Shown: positions 33,586-43,535 of the stretch, one piece after another | Numbering within the stretch: the stretch's first letter is position 1 | Layout: each line of letters begins with the position of its first letter | From: Rebecca billardiae RCC1528 | Lineage: Eukaryota; Haptophyta | Direction of reading: 5' to 3' | DNA: 64,000 nt | NCBI GenBank assembly: GCA_965240325.2 | Contig: OZ251235.1 | Coordinates: 124,001-188,000, forward strand | Notes under the pieces: generated by a model | Told to the model about the DNA's origin: nothing | Databases searched by the model: none | What the model saw: only the letters and a program-made list of their open reading frames with translations | Made by a program: the position numbers and the translations under genes

Positions 33586-34616
33586 TGCTGAAGATGCACC
33601 ATCATCGCAGCGCAGCTGCATGCTGATATGATGTGAACCTGCCGCGCCGCCGGCGCGCCGCTGGGCGCTGGCACGGCGCTGATACAGTGCACTCCTGAAG
33701 CAGCGCGCGCTGGCCCAGCGCGCGCGCTGCCGATATATGATCTGAATAATATCTAATGACGATGACGACTGTGGACGCGTCAATATATGCTGTACATACA
33801 TGTATATCATCATCTGCTGACACTGCGCACCGATCAACGACTGTCGACTACCGAGTTATACGTACTATATACTACGACGCGAGTAGTTACTACGACGGCT
33901 GGCGGCGGATATTCCGGCGCGGATGGAATATATACGTAACAGTACGGTAGTCGGCGCAGTCCATCATCGTCCGCGTCGCGCGGCCGCCGGCGGCGCTGGC
34001 AGAGACAGAGGACTCTGTCCGTCAGAGTACAGGCAATCGCGCGGGCAATAATAAGGACGAGCTGTCACGTTAAGAAACTGGCGCGGATCTGGCCTAGAAA
34101 CTGAGCGACTAGCGATTGGCTGGTTCGCTATACGCATAGTCACACAAAGAAACGCCGGGACTACTAGCTACTGTCGTCGCGGCTGACGTGGTCCACCGAG
34201 GCGCAGTGCCCGTGGGACGCGGCGCCCACGGCCCGACTTCTCGAGTACAGCAGGCCAAGTCCCGACTTCTCTGACTGACTCCTGGCCAGGGCACCGCGGC
34301 ATCCATGCAACATCATGCCAGATTTATTGCTCCAAAATGGCCCGAATTTTTTATCGGCCTCGCCGGCCGGGCCTAAATGACTCAGCGGGGGACTTTGCCC
34401 CCTGCCGGCCCACCGTGCCTGCGCGGCGGGCGGACCTAGCTTAGAAGAAACCATGATGAGACTCCGTAGGCGCTCAGGCTATACCGACCGGCTAAAAAAC
34501 CGAGCAGACTAGCTGTCTGAGTCTAGCAGTGAGATCTCTAGCTTCGTGTTACCTGCGATTGCGCCTTGCCGCCTGCTGTAGTCCCGCACGGACGATCTCA
34601 ATTATAAGAGCAGTAT

Positions 34617-34639
34617 AGAGAGAGAGAGAGAGAGAGAGC
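34617..34639. repeat. (AG)n microsatellite
   Basis: Uninterrupted AG dinucleotide run of about 11 units, 28 bp before the (AT)n tract. Confidence 0.9.
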
Positions 34640-34663
34640 AGAGATAGTAGCAGCGTATGAGTA

Positions 34664-34666
<3 letters not shown>

Positions 34667-34733
<67 letters not shown>
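34667..34733. repeat. (AT)n microsatellite
   Basis: About 33 uninterrupted AT units. It is self-complementary, so it can extrude as a cruciform and is likely polymorphic or misassembled in length. Confidence 0.95.
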
Positions 34734-34734
<1 letters not shown>

Positions 34735-34997
34735 TGCTAAGTCGCGTACTGCTGCGTGCTCCTAATAAATATCCTAATAATATATATAAATAATCTATAA
34801 TAATAATATAAGATCCGAGTCGTCGCGAGTCTCATCAGACATCACGGACTCTCAGCGCAGAGTCCACATGCCCGCCGATTACGATCGGTCACGGTCCGCC
34901 GCTGCTCGTCTCTGCTGGCTCTGTATCATATAATACTCGTCACTGATGAAACGTGATACGACGCAGAACACATCCGACGATCATGTATATCGTAATC

Positions 34998-37379
34998 TCA
35001 GCGCTGCCGCCTGGATGAGGCGGCAGGGGGCGGCGTCCACTCGTTGTAGATGGCCGCAGCTGACACGCCTTCTTCCGGCGGCATGGCGTGCAGCTTGAGC
35101 TGCGCGAGCCGATTGCCGACGCCTCGAAAGCGCATGGCGATGGTCGTCGTCGCCCGAGGCCGGAGCACGCCCGCATGGCACGCCTCCGTGCCCACGGCCG
35201 TGCCATTCAGGTAGAGCGCAAACGCTTGGATGCTCGGCTGGTAGCTCAGCAGCCAGTGCGCCCACGCGTGCGCGCGCATGGCGGGCGCCTGGAATATCGG
35301 CATCACTCGCTGATTCCGCCAGCGCACACGGATCTGGCCGGGAGACAGCTCGATCAGCAGCCTTTGCCCGGTGCTGCTCGCCATGGCGAACTCCTGCGTG
35401 CCGCCCGGCGCGAGCGCCGACCACGCGCTCAGGGCCCAAGCCAACGGCAGCTCGTCCACAGAGGCGCTCAACTGGACCGGCGCCGAGGCTGCGCCCAGCT
35501 CCAGGAAGCCCTGGCTGAAGTCGAGCGGCTGCTTCGTCGTGTTCAGCCGCAGGTCCGGCCCCGAGGCGGCGCGCACATCCGAGACGAGCGGCCAGTGCGC
35601 CACGAGCGAGAGCGATGGTGCCTCGCTCGTCTGTGGCGCTGCGCCCTCGGCGTAGGCGCGCGGGCTTAGGACGGGCCCAGCGAGCGCCTTGCCGGTCGCG
35701 TTCAGATGTTCGAACACGCGGATCTTGTGCCCCTCGTAGATGACCACGCGGTGCGTCTGCCGCCAGCTCAGGATCGGGTCGTCGAGGGCGGGCGGCGTGT
35801 ACCCTTCCGGCCACTGCGGCTTCTGGCAGCAGCCAATGGACGGCAGGTCGTAGTCGTTGGCGCTCACCAGCACGCGCAGGATGGAGTGCATCCACACGAG
35901 CGGGCGCGCGACGGCGGGGCTTTCGGGCGAGTACTGCCCGAAGAGGACATAGCTCATCTGCTTCGCGCGCGTGAGGTTGAACGGCCGGCAGCTCGAGTAG
36001 AAGCGGTAGAAGCGGTTGCCCAGCTCAGCCGTGCCGTTGATGATGTCCGCTTGGACCACGTCCCGGTCCCACGTGCAGATGGTCACGCCGTCGATCGCCT
36101 TGGCGCGCGAGAGGAGCTTGGCGAGGAGGTCGTCGCCGAGGTCGCCGCGCTGTGCCACGTGGTACGCCGGCATCCCCGGCTCGAGCAGCCCGAGCTGCTC
36201 GGCGGTCACGCCGTTGAACATCGTGACCCGCCGCGTCCACTGCGCGTGATTGTGCCACCAGCTGCAGCGCGGGCGCGCGGCGTGCGGGCACGGGCACAGC
36301 GGGTCAGATGGGGCGTGTGGAATCAGAGCGGCGGGCACCGCGCGCGCCCGGAGACGCCAAAAGCTGCCGCGCGGCGCAGATCGCATGCGCACGCATGGGC
36401 GCAGGCGCGCAGGCGCGCGCGCGCACGTCCACACGACACGTCCGTCCATCGGCGAGTATGACGCAGCGGACCAGAGGTGGCTCGGGCGGTCGCCGGGGAC
36501 ATGGAAGGTGTTCGCGTGGCCCTTCGCCTCGCCATCGGCGTGCGTGATGTGCCCGCTCGTGAAGAGCGTCAACGGCTTGGGCGCGGCCGCCTCGTTGCGC
36601 TCGTAGCGCAGCGCCACCGTGAACCAGTGCTCGAGCGGCGCCGAGCCGGCCGGCCGCACGTCGTTCACCTCCGACCAGCCGGTGAGCGGCGTGCGCATGC
36701 GCATGGCGTATCCCTTGGGGAAGAGGCGGACGTGGCACCCGACGCCGCCCTCGTCGAGCGGGCAGTCCGAGTCGCCGTGCGCGATCAGCTCGTGCATGTA
36801 CTTGGTCGTGCCGTTCTGCACGAGGTGCCAGTGGTGCTGGTGGATCGGAGGGAAGTCGAGCAGCCGGGACGCGTTGTCCGTCGAGCCGACGAAGGCGGCG
36901 GTGACGTACATGCGCTCGGGCAGCGAGGGATGGCCCATGGTGAAGGTCGTCTGCGTCCAGTCGTTGCCGCCCGTCGTCACGACCGGGCCCACACGCGAAA
37001 AGAACCACTCGCCGCCGTGCAGGCACCATGTCTGCTCGAGCCGGGGCGAGCTGATCGGACGGTAGTCGAATTTGCCGAGCAGGTCGTGTATCGGCCCCAC
37101 GGTCCAGGACGTGTCGTGCTTGGGCAGGCCCATCGTCTCCGCGGACCACTCGCACCCGCGCAGCAGCGACTCGAGCATCTCGCGGTTCATGCGGTTGCCC
37201 TCGGCACCCGGGAGCATGTGCTCGCACCATGCGCGATACTCGGGGTCCGCGTGCTTGGCGCACGTATCCGGCGTCTCGACCCATCCCTCACCCTCATCGA
37301 CGACGCGCGGCAGCCGCGGCCCACTCGCGGCCCAAGCGAGGAGGGCAGCGCCCAGCACGAGTGCAGGGTGCAGCACCAT
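34998..37379 (-). CDS. Secreted His-rich protein with LamG-like C-terminus
   Basis: Exons 37379-36427 and 36261-34998 (minus), 738 residues; the 165 bp intron is a multiple of three. The start ATG opens a signal peptide (MVLHPALVLGAALLAWAASG); longer in-frame extensions lack one. The N-terminal 430 residues carry paired histidines in several places (PPIHQHHWHL, SGHITHAD, TWWHNHAQW) plus conserved-looking Cys (DTCAKH, GVGCHVRLFPKGYAM). This is reminiscent of type-2 copper or other metal sites in secreted monooxygenase-like proteins, but I cannot name a family. Residues about 540-735 look like a concanavalin/LamG sandwich (HWPLVSD ... AHAWAHWLLSYQPSIQAFAL then LYLNGTAVG). Probable N-glycosylation sequons include NGT and NAT. 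Likely an extracellular or cell-surface protein. Confidence 0.78.
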   Translation of the reverse strand: MVLHPALVLGAALLAWAASGPRLPRVVDEGEGWVETPDTCAKHADPEYRAWCEHMLPGAEGNRMNREMLESLLRGCEWSAETMGLPKHDTSWTVGPIHDLLGKFDYRPISSPRLEQTWCLHGGEWFFSRVGPVVTTGGNDWTQTTFTMGHPSLPERMYVTAAFVGSTDNASRLLDFPPIHQHHWHLVQNGTTKYMHELIAHGDSDCPLDEGGVGCHVRLFPKGYAMRMRTPLTGWSEVNDVRPAGSAPLEHWFTVALRYERNEAAAPKPLTLFTSGHITHADGEAKGHANTFHVPGDRPSHLWSAASYSPMDGRVVWTCARAPARLRPCVRMRSAPRGSFWRLRARAVPAALIPHAPSDPLCPCPHAARPRCSWWHNHAQWTRRVTMFNGVTAEQLGLLEPGMPAYHVAQRGDLGDDLLAKLLSRAKAIDGVTICTWDRDVVQADIINGTAELGNRFYRFYSSCRPFNLTRAKQMSYVLFGQYSPESPAVARPLVWMHSILRVLVSANDYDLPSIGCCQKPQWPEGYTPPALDDPILSWRQTHRVVIYEGHKIRVFEHLNATGKALAGPVLSPRAYAEGAAPQTSEAPSLSLVAHWPLVSDVRAASGPDLRLNTTKQPLDFSQGFLELGAASAPVQLSASVDELPLAWALSAWSALAPGGTQEFAMASSTGQRLLIELSPGQIRVRWRNQRVMPIFQAPAMRAHAWAHWLLSYQPSIQAFALYLNGTAVGTEACHAGVLRPRATTTIAMRFRGVGNRLAQLKLHAMPPEEGVSAAAIYNEWTPPPAASSRRQR

Positions 37380-39100
37380 CTGGGGCTGTACGCCGCACGG
37401 GCACCCCTCCCGCTCGGGGCACGATGGCTGCCGGCAGTTGAGGCAAGCCTTGCCGCAAGGCTCGGTGGTTCGTGAATGGCGACCCGCTACGTGCCAGACT
37501 GCCAGTGCGGCACGACGCACAAGGGCCGAGGTATGGGAGGCATGAGAGTGCGGGCACGGCAGGGCGCGGGGGTTTGGTGGTCGTAGATGACTCTTCTTCA
37601 GGCCTTGGCATCGCTGGGCGACTCGTATCCACCTCTCTCCAGCTCCTCTTGTCCCTGCTTCCGCATGGCCAGTGATCGACGTGCACGCCGACCGTGCACG
37701 GGCAAAGGCAAGTGCATAACGCCGGGGGAGGTCGGAGTTGTGGGTGGTGGATGCTTGCGCATCTTTCATGGAACGCCGTCAGCGCTCGCAGCTCGCCTTC
37801 AGCTTCGCTCGCCGCTCCAGGGCCAGCGTCTCCGCTCCCGTGGTAGTATGCCAGGCATGACGGTGATTGCTTTTTGAATTGGGATTTTCTGCAGCTTCTG
37901 TCGTGTATGGCTCTGGAGCTCTTCTTGGGGGTGTCTGCAAGGATCGGATGGGCTCGAGAGCTCGCGCACGCGCTGGTCAGCAGCCTCCCTCTGAAGGCTA
38001 CGTGCACTGCTCACTTTCACCCATCCAGGAGCGCAGGGTAAGAAACCGAGCAGGGAGCCGTGCGGGCAGGCGGACGATCAAAGATCACAGCAGCGGTCGC
38101 TTGCACATGCCAAGCGACACTGTGGAGGTAGATTGCAGGCGCCAATGTGCATAGATACCTCCTGCACGTGCATGCCACACAACCCGTAACGCCACACGCG
38201 CCGTCGTGCCCGTGGGCGTGGTGTCCGGGTGGGCGCTCCCTCGTTGTGCGAGAGATGGCCCACGCTGGGAGCGATGTGCAAGCCATCTCGCGGATCGCGC
38301 GGCAAGGCTTTTGAGCCGGACTGGCGCCCCGAGGGGGGCTATACGATTTGGGCGTCGGTGGGGGAAGAGACGCAAACTGACACAGTCACAGCTCAGCGCC
38401 CTGTGGATGTGGTCCGCCACCTCCTGCGAGTCGCCGGACCGCCTCGGACTCGGAGCGGGTGGCCGCTGGCCCGATGATTCGTGCGGCCGGGTGGCATCCT
38501 GTCCGGCCCTGATCACGATTCAGTTCACACTGCGCCACTGCCAGCGCTGACGCTTGCCGCGAGACGATGTGAGGACATTGTCAGACTGGGCACCAGTCCG
38601 AGTCAGTGACACCGTTCCACAGGAGTCGCGGGTAAGTTTCCACATCTACCCGTACGACGAGTCGACGTACCGGCGGAGGCACGAGGCGACACTATCTCGG
38701 CCAGTCCGGAGCCCCAACCCCCGTGGGTTTGGGGCTGCCCCGGACCCATCATCCGTCATGTGACACCGTCCGCCTCGCCCCTTCGTTCGGGGCGGTCCTA
38801 GCAGCCCCGCCCGTGGTCGCTTCCGGTCGGGACCTATCGCCCACACGCGCGGTAGGGAGCACCCACTACGCTTCTTCTTCAGTCTAACAGACATGAGTCA
38901 TGACGCTGTCGCTGACGAGGACTGACGATGGCCTCGTCCCATTCTAAACGGTTGAGTGTACCCCCATACAGTGATTATGAAGTATGACTACGGTCGGAAC
39001 GCTGAATACATATATGCCATCCTCCGGCCCATCTCGCGCGCCCGGCAACACAGCGCGAGCGAATGGACCCATCGCTGCTGCGTATGCTGCCACCGCGCGA
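37380..39100. other. Intergenic
   Basis: 1.7 kb upstream of the His-rich secreted protein gene and downstream of the small two-TM gene. Several short frames exist (for example plus 38229-38477), but none shows family features or a clear splice partner. I report no gene. Confidence 0.45.
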
Positions 39101-39742
39101 CTAGCCTGCACGCTCGCCGCCCAGCGCCCGGTCCTCCACGATGACATCACCCCACTGGTTGGTGCGCACGCCGCTGCCGCCGGCCGGACCGCGGTTCAGC
39201 GCATCACCGCGAGTGGCGGCGGGCGCGTCGAGGCCAAAGTCGCCTGGTGTGCGAGCAAAGTCTGGTGCGGCCGAGTCGAAGCTCGGCTCCCGAAGCGCTT
39301 CGCCCGATTCGGCGGCCTGAGCCTTTGGCGCGTGCTGCGCGGGTGGACCCAAGCCGCCGGTCGAGTGCCGCACCCACGAGTCGCGCACGCTCTGACCAAA
39401 AGGCGTCTGTAAGCGCTGGCAATCGTTGACGAGCTGCGGACACGTTGATGGCAGCGCCGACGCACCACCAATGAAGAAGCCTGCCACGGTCAACACGTGC
39501 GAGGTCCACGACAGGGGCCCGCGCGGCTTGGCGAGGCGAGCGCCAGCGTAGCTCACCAGAGAAGTGACAACACCCCACGTCGCCATCTGCACGCAAGCGA
39601 CTGAGCGCCAGCGCGAGAAGCACGCGAAGTCCTCGGGCGTCAGATCGGCCCGCCGCTTCTCGGCGAACTCCATCATGTCGCGCGCCACGTCGGCGTGCAC
39701 CTGGCTCATGAGCGGCGGACGACGCGGCGGCGCATCCTCCAT
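39101..39742 (-). CDS. Small two-TM protein, possibly OCIA-domain-like
   Basis: 213 residues from the ATG at 39742. An in-frame ATG at 39853 would extend it by 37 residues, but that start codon overlaps the start of the divergent IFT25 gene. The N-terminal part is charged (DMMEFAEKRRADLTPEDFAC), followed by two hydrophobic helices (about 58-75, ACVQMATWGVVTSLVSYAG; about 90-105, VLTVAGFFIGGASAL) and CPQLVNDCQRL. This spacing of acidic helix, two spans and a C-x-x-x-x-x-x-C is loosely like OCIA-domain proteins of mitochondria and endosomes. The C-terminal 90 residues look disordered. The family call is weak. Confidence 0.5.
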   Translation of the reverse strand: MEDAPPRRPPLMSQVHADVARDMMEFAEKRRADLTPEDFACFSRWRSVACVQMATWGVVTSLVSYAGARLAKPRGPLSWTSHVLTVAGFFIGGASALPSTCPQLVNDCQRLQTPFGQSVRDSWVRHSTGGLGPPAQHAPKAQAAESGEALREPSFDSAAPDFARTPGDFGLDAPAATRGDALNRGPAGGSGVRTNQWGDVIVEDRALGGERAG

Positions 39743-39851
39743 CGTCGGCGCTTCACCCTTCAGCTCTCGGAGTTCAGAGTCTGGCTTGCCGGACTTGTCA
39801 GCCCCGCTCCGGCCCAGCCACCGGCCCGGGCCGGCCGTTGTGGAGACCAGC
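39743..39851. promoter_or_regulatory. Shared divergent promoter region
   Basis: 109 bp separate the preferred start of the two-TM gene (minus) from the IFT25 start (plus). If the longer minus-strand start were used, the two start codons would overlap in the sequence CATG at 39851-39854. Confidence 0.45.
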
Positions 39852-40411
39852 ATGTCGGATCTCGCGCTGGCGTCGAATGGTGCTACGGTGCCGCTGGGTG
39901 CGCGCCAAGAGGGCGCATGCGCACGGCTGCTACCGCGTTAAGCTCGCACCGACCGTCTATACTACATAATCGCCCGCCCACGGAGCCCTCACCCCGCGCT
40001 GTGCCGCCCTTCTCTGCCGACCGCGCCCCTCGCCGCGCAGCCACTTCGTGGGACCCACAGCACCCGCAGGAGCGCATCATTGATGGCAAGGAGAGCACGT
40101 TCTGGTCGACGACGGGCATGTTCCCGCAGGAGGTGGTGATTACACTCGGCGCGCGTGCGCACATCTCGCGCATCAACACCGTCACCAACGGCGTGAGGCG
40201 AATCTCGGTCGAGGTGAGCAAGGGCGAGCAGCCAGTCGACTTTGACAAGCTGGTCCCTGAGACGGACATCAGCAACCAGGGCGGCCAGCCGCACTCGGAG
40301 CTGTTCACCGTGACGCAGACAGAGGCAAGGCACGTGAAGGTCGTCATCCACGCCGGCTGGGACCACTTTGTGGCGCTGCACAGCGTAGAGGTGCTCGGGC
40401 AGCCGGTCTGA
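39852..40411 (+). CDS. IFT25: Intraflagellar transport protein 25 (HSPB11)
   Basis: Exons 39852-39897 and 40041-40411 splice with phase 1 to give 138 residues, close to the 144 of human IFT25. IFT25 is a jelly-roll (galactose-binding-like, DOC1-type) subunit of IFT-B and pairs with IFT27. The spliced N-terminus MSDLALASNGATVPLATSWD runs into HPQERIIDGKESTFWSTTG and MFPQEVVITL, the family's signature, with calcium-site-like Asp/Glu. The tail HVKVVIHAGWDHFVALHSVE also matches. The intron (143 bp) starts GTGCGCG. It indicates that the organism builds flagella. Confidence 0.93.
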
Positions 40412-41563
40412 TGCACGCTGGAGCGCGCAGGCACTACCCGCACCTGGGCCCCGTGGGCCCCGCTGCTCACAGGGCGAGCGCACATGGCGTCAGCCATTGG
40501 GGCACGAGGCTGATGGAGGTGGTTCTGCTTGCTCGCCCAGGCCTAGCCCCACGACCGCGGGCGCTGTGTCGGCTGCGCTCGGCCACTGCCAAGTGTGGCC
40601 TGTGCGGCGGCCTTGCCGCCTGCCGCGGAGGGCTGGACATGCGTCATTGCGTGCGCCGGCACGGGCACATCGGACATCGTGTCGGTGTGGACTGGAATCG
40701 TCGAGGCTTCGTCTTACGACGTCAAAGTCTGAGCGGCTGCCTGTCACCAGTCGTGCTGGCGCGGCGGCGCCCCCCGGCCCCCCAGGCCCGGCGCGTGGTC
40801 CGCGACTCCGAGGACTCATCACTCAGTCATGGCGAGTGAGTGACCGTGACGCCTGATGAGTCGACACCTGACGGCTGACTAGTGACTGTGACTCAGTCTC
40901 CGACGGTCAAGCTGGAGTAATGACTGACTGTGACTCAGACTGGTCCGACTCCGAGTGGTCGTCAGCACCCTGTGACTTCAGATGTGAGTAAGTCAGTACT
41001 TCCGTGCGTACTGAGTCCGTGATACTGATATAGTGATATAGTGATGAACGCCCGTGACGGGATTCTGACTTTCTCGTTTCTGTCTGTACTCACTACTGCG
41101 AATTAAGTCGCCATCAACTATAATGCTCGTGTAAGACTCAGTCAGACTACAGGGCACGACTCGGCGCTGCCAGTGAACGGGCTTGGCAGTGTCAAGAGTA
41201 CTTCTACGAAGTCTTCTTCAGTTACTAGTTAGTAGTACGGTCAGTCATACCATGAGCCGTCGGACGGCCGCACACTGATGCACTCATCATCAGGCCACCG
41301 CCTACAGAGTACAGCGCTGTCGCCGTCGGTCAGTCCGAGTGGCGAGTCCGAGACCGAGTCGTCGGAGTGTGTCAGGCACTACGGAGCCCGTGACGGGCCG
41401 TGTGACATCAGGTGCCCGAGCAGGCCGTTTCGTCATTCACTCTTCCGAGCCTATCTATAGCTATATCCCGCTACTGTCGTCCGCGCACATATAGCTATAC
41501 TGCCGCTGGTCATGTCGTACTAGCTTGTCGTACTTAGCTTTTTTAAATAAGCTTATTACTCGG
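40412..41563. other. Intergenic, convergent gene ends
   Basis: 1.15 kb between IFT25 and the protease gene. It is dense in GACTCAG/TGACTGTGACTCAG-like repeats around 40840-40995, then AT-richer. No gene seen. Confidence 0.5.
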
Positions 41564-42940
41564 CTAGCATGCGTCGGAGCCGAGCCCGACGCCCAACCCG
41601 ACAGCGAGTGCGACGACGACGAGTACGACGGGAACTGCGATCATGCCGCCGCCGCCGCCGCCGCCGCCCCCACCCCCTCCCCCACCGCCGCCACCGCCGC
41701 CACCGGAGCTGTCACCAGCGGTGCAGTTCTCGCAGCGCGCCGCGCCGACCGGGTACGTTGCCATCTGCGTGATGCCACACAAGTTGTGGCCCCTCAACAG
41801 CCGGATGTATCCTCCCTCGCCCCAGCTCTCCCCCCAGCTGTTCTTCACCGTCCAGTACGGCGTGCCGCCATCGGTGCCGTACCCGACGAGGTACACCGCG
41901 TGATCGAGCGCCGTGCCGCAGCGCGAGTCGTCGAAGATGCCCGACTTGTACATCATGAACTGGTGCGAGTCCGCCTCGACAGCGACCGAGATCGGCCGGC
42001 CGGCGAGCGCGTCCATCAGCGCCGCCTCGTCGTGCGGCTTCACCGACACGTATCCACTGATCGTCGCGATGGGCGTGCACGCGGTCTGGCAAGCAGGCCG
42101 CGCGCCAAACTTGCTCGCGTACGGGTAATCCTTGCGCGCGCAGATGCCGTGCTCGCGCACCCAGCCAAACGCGTTGGCTGGGAGGCCGCCGTTGCAGCCC
42201 ATGTCGCCCATCGCCTTGCCGTAGTCGCAGCTGACGAGCTGCTGCTCGGCCATGGGCTCGAGGTCGCCCGTCGCGAGGAAGTACGCCCCCGTGATCGACT
42301 CGGCCGCGGAGAACGCCCAGCACGAGCCGCACTGGCCCTGGTCGAGCACAGGCCCGATGGCACCACGCTCTCGCCAGTCGACTGCGGCTGGTGCGCCCAG
42401 CATGCCCGACGGCCGGTGCAGCCCCTTTGGGCGCTCGAATGGGAGGACGCGCCCATCCACGGGGGTGCCCAGCAGCGTGGCGCGCTGCTCGTCCGACATA
42501 TCCGATAGCGCGTTGTGACCGACCTCGTACCGCCCTTGGTCGAGCTCGTTGCCGCTGCCTCCCTCGACGGCGCCGAGCCGAGAGCGCGCGCGGACGAGCT
42601 CGCGCTGCTGGTCGCGCAGGAAGAGCTCCGTCCGCATCCACGCCTCGAATGCGGCGGTACGTTCGTCTGCTGACGCGTACGACCGGCCGCGGGCCTCTGC
42701 CCACGTCGCGAAGTCGGACGCCATCGTCTGCAGCTCCTCGTCGCTCACGCCAAGCCGCCATTGCGCATCCTCGAGCTGTGTGTGCGCGCGCGTGCTGAGC
42801 AAGTGGCCCGGGCGCGTGCGCTCGTGCGGATGGGCGTGTACGACTGGCGCGCGGACGTACGGCGCGGCAGCAAGCAGCAGGAGGGCGGCCAAGCCGCCCC
42901 TCCTTCGCGTGGACGTCTCGTGCGCGGGCGCGGAGGCCAT
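41564..42940 (-). CDS. Papain-family (C1A, cathepsin L-like) protease with C-terminal membrane anchor
   Basis: 458 residues from the ATG at 42940, chosen because it opens a signal peptide (LAALLLLAAAPYVRA). The I29 inhibitor prodomain (SDFATWAEARGRSYASADER ... YEVGHNALSDMSDEQ) is followed by a full C1 peptidase: oxyanion/catalytic QGQCGSCWAF (Cys207), GCNGGLP, catalytic His347 in LDHAVYLVGYG and Asn367 in VKNSWGESWGEGGY. All catalytic residues are present. After the protease come GAARCENCTAGD, about 25 glycines and a hydrophobic helix (AVPVVLVVVALAVGLGVGLG) ending SDAC. Papain-family enzymes are normally soluble lysosomal or vacuolar proteins, so the glycine hinge plus anchor is unusual. Confidence 0.92.
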   Translation of the reverse strand: MASAPAHETSTRRRGGLAALLLLAAAPYVRAPVVHAHPHERTRPGHLLSTRAHTQLEDAQWRLGVSDEELQTMASDFATWAEARGRSYASADERTAAFEAWMRTELFLRDQQRELVRARSRLGAVEGGSGNELDQGRYEVGHNALSDMSDEQRATLLGTPVDGRVLPFERPKGLHRPSGMLGAPAAVDWRERGAIGPVLDQGQCGSCWAFSAAESITGAYFLATGDLEPMAEQQLVSCDYGKAMGDMGCNGGLPANAFGWVREHGICARKDYPYASKFGARPACQTACTPIATISGYVSVKPHDEAALMDALAGRPISVAVEADSHQFMMYKSGIFDDSRCGTALDHAVYLVGYGTDGGTPYWTVKNSWGESWGEGGYIRLLRGHNLCGITQMATYPVGAARCENCTAGDSSGGGGGGGGGGGGGGGGGGGGMIAVPVVLVVVALAVGLGVGLGSDAC

Positions 42941-43535
42941 GGATGCCTCAGCACGCGCCAAACGCTGCACGCGAAATGCGAGCGGCGGATCCAAAAGGCA
43001 ACAAAAGTCGGCACGGCGATTTGATTCCGGACTCAACGACCGTGCCGTCGTCTGGCGTAGTTTGAAGTTGGCTGCTGACTTCGCACGCCGCCACGCTGGC
43101 GCGGGACCCAACCATGCACCGGCGGCTCCGGGCGCGCAGCGCGGTGCGCTGAGTGTCACTCTGATTGATTGAGCGTCTGGTGACCGAAACGGCGGCGGCT
43201 TATACTGTGCACCGCCCCCACGTTACTGCAGATTCAATAGTTCCGAGTCGCTTCGGGAATCTCCTGGGTCCGAGTCAAAGTGCTTACCGGCGCCCACCCC
43301 GCCCGCCGCGGGCGCCGGCCGCGCCGGGGTGTGACTGTGGCCGTGGGTCGAGCGCGTGTGATGCCGGGCGTCGACTGCTGCCAGCACCGCCACCGGCTGC
43401 TGGACAACAGCAGCCGGCCGGCTGCTGACCGAGCTGGCTGCGCACAGCGCACCGTGCATGCAGACTGGCCGCTGCGTCACAGTTGGCGCGGCGGCCCAGA
43501 TGGCCATAGCACGAGTGCTGGCTGGCGCTCACTAG
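42941..43535. other. Intergenic
   Basis: Upstream of the protease and downstream of the SET gene, both on minus. It contains an inverted GC-rich stretch near 43300-43450 (GCCGGCTGCTG motifs) but no gene I can support. Confidence 0.45.

Larger units (their letters stand above)
33586..34997. other. Long AT-richer intergenic region with microsatellites
   Basis: Convergent gene ends with 1.4 kb of low-GC DNA. It contains a (GA)n tract, a 67 bp (AT)n tract and many TATA-like runs (33733-33950, 34660-34800). No open frame here has protein character. It may contain decayed elements that I cannot identify. Confidence 0.5.

Noticed and set aside
33720-34130. tRNA or snRNA gene in the AT-rich spacer
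   Set aside because: I looked for A and B box patterns and a cloverleaf and found none convincing by eye; a covariance-model scan was not possible.
38229-38477. Short plus frame with some protein-like character
   Set aside because: No family features, no splice partners and balanced composition; insufficient support for a gene.
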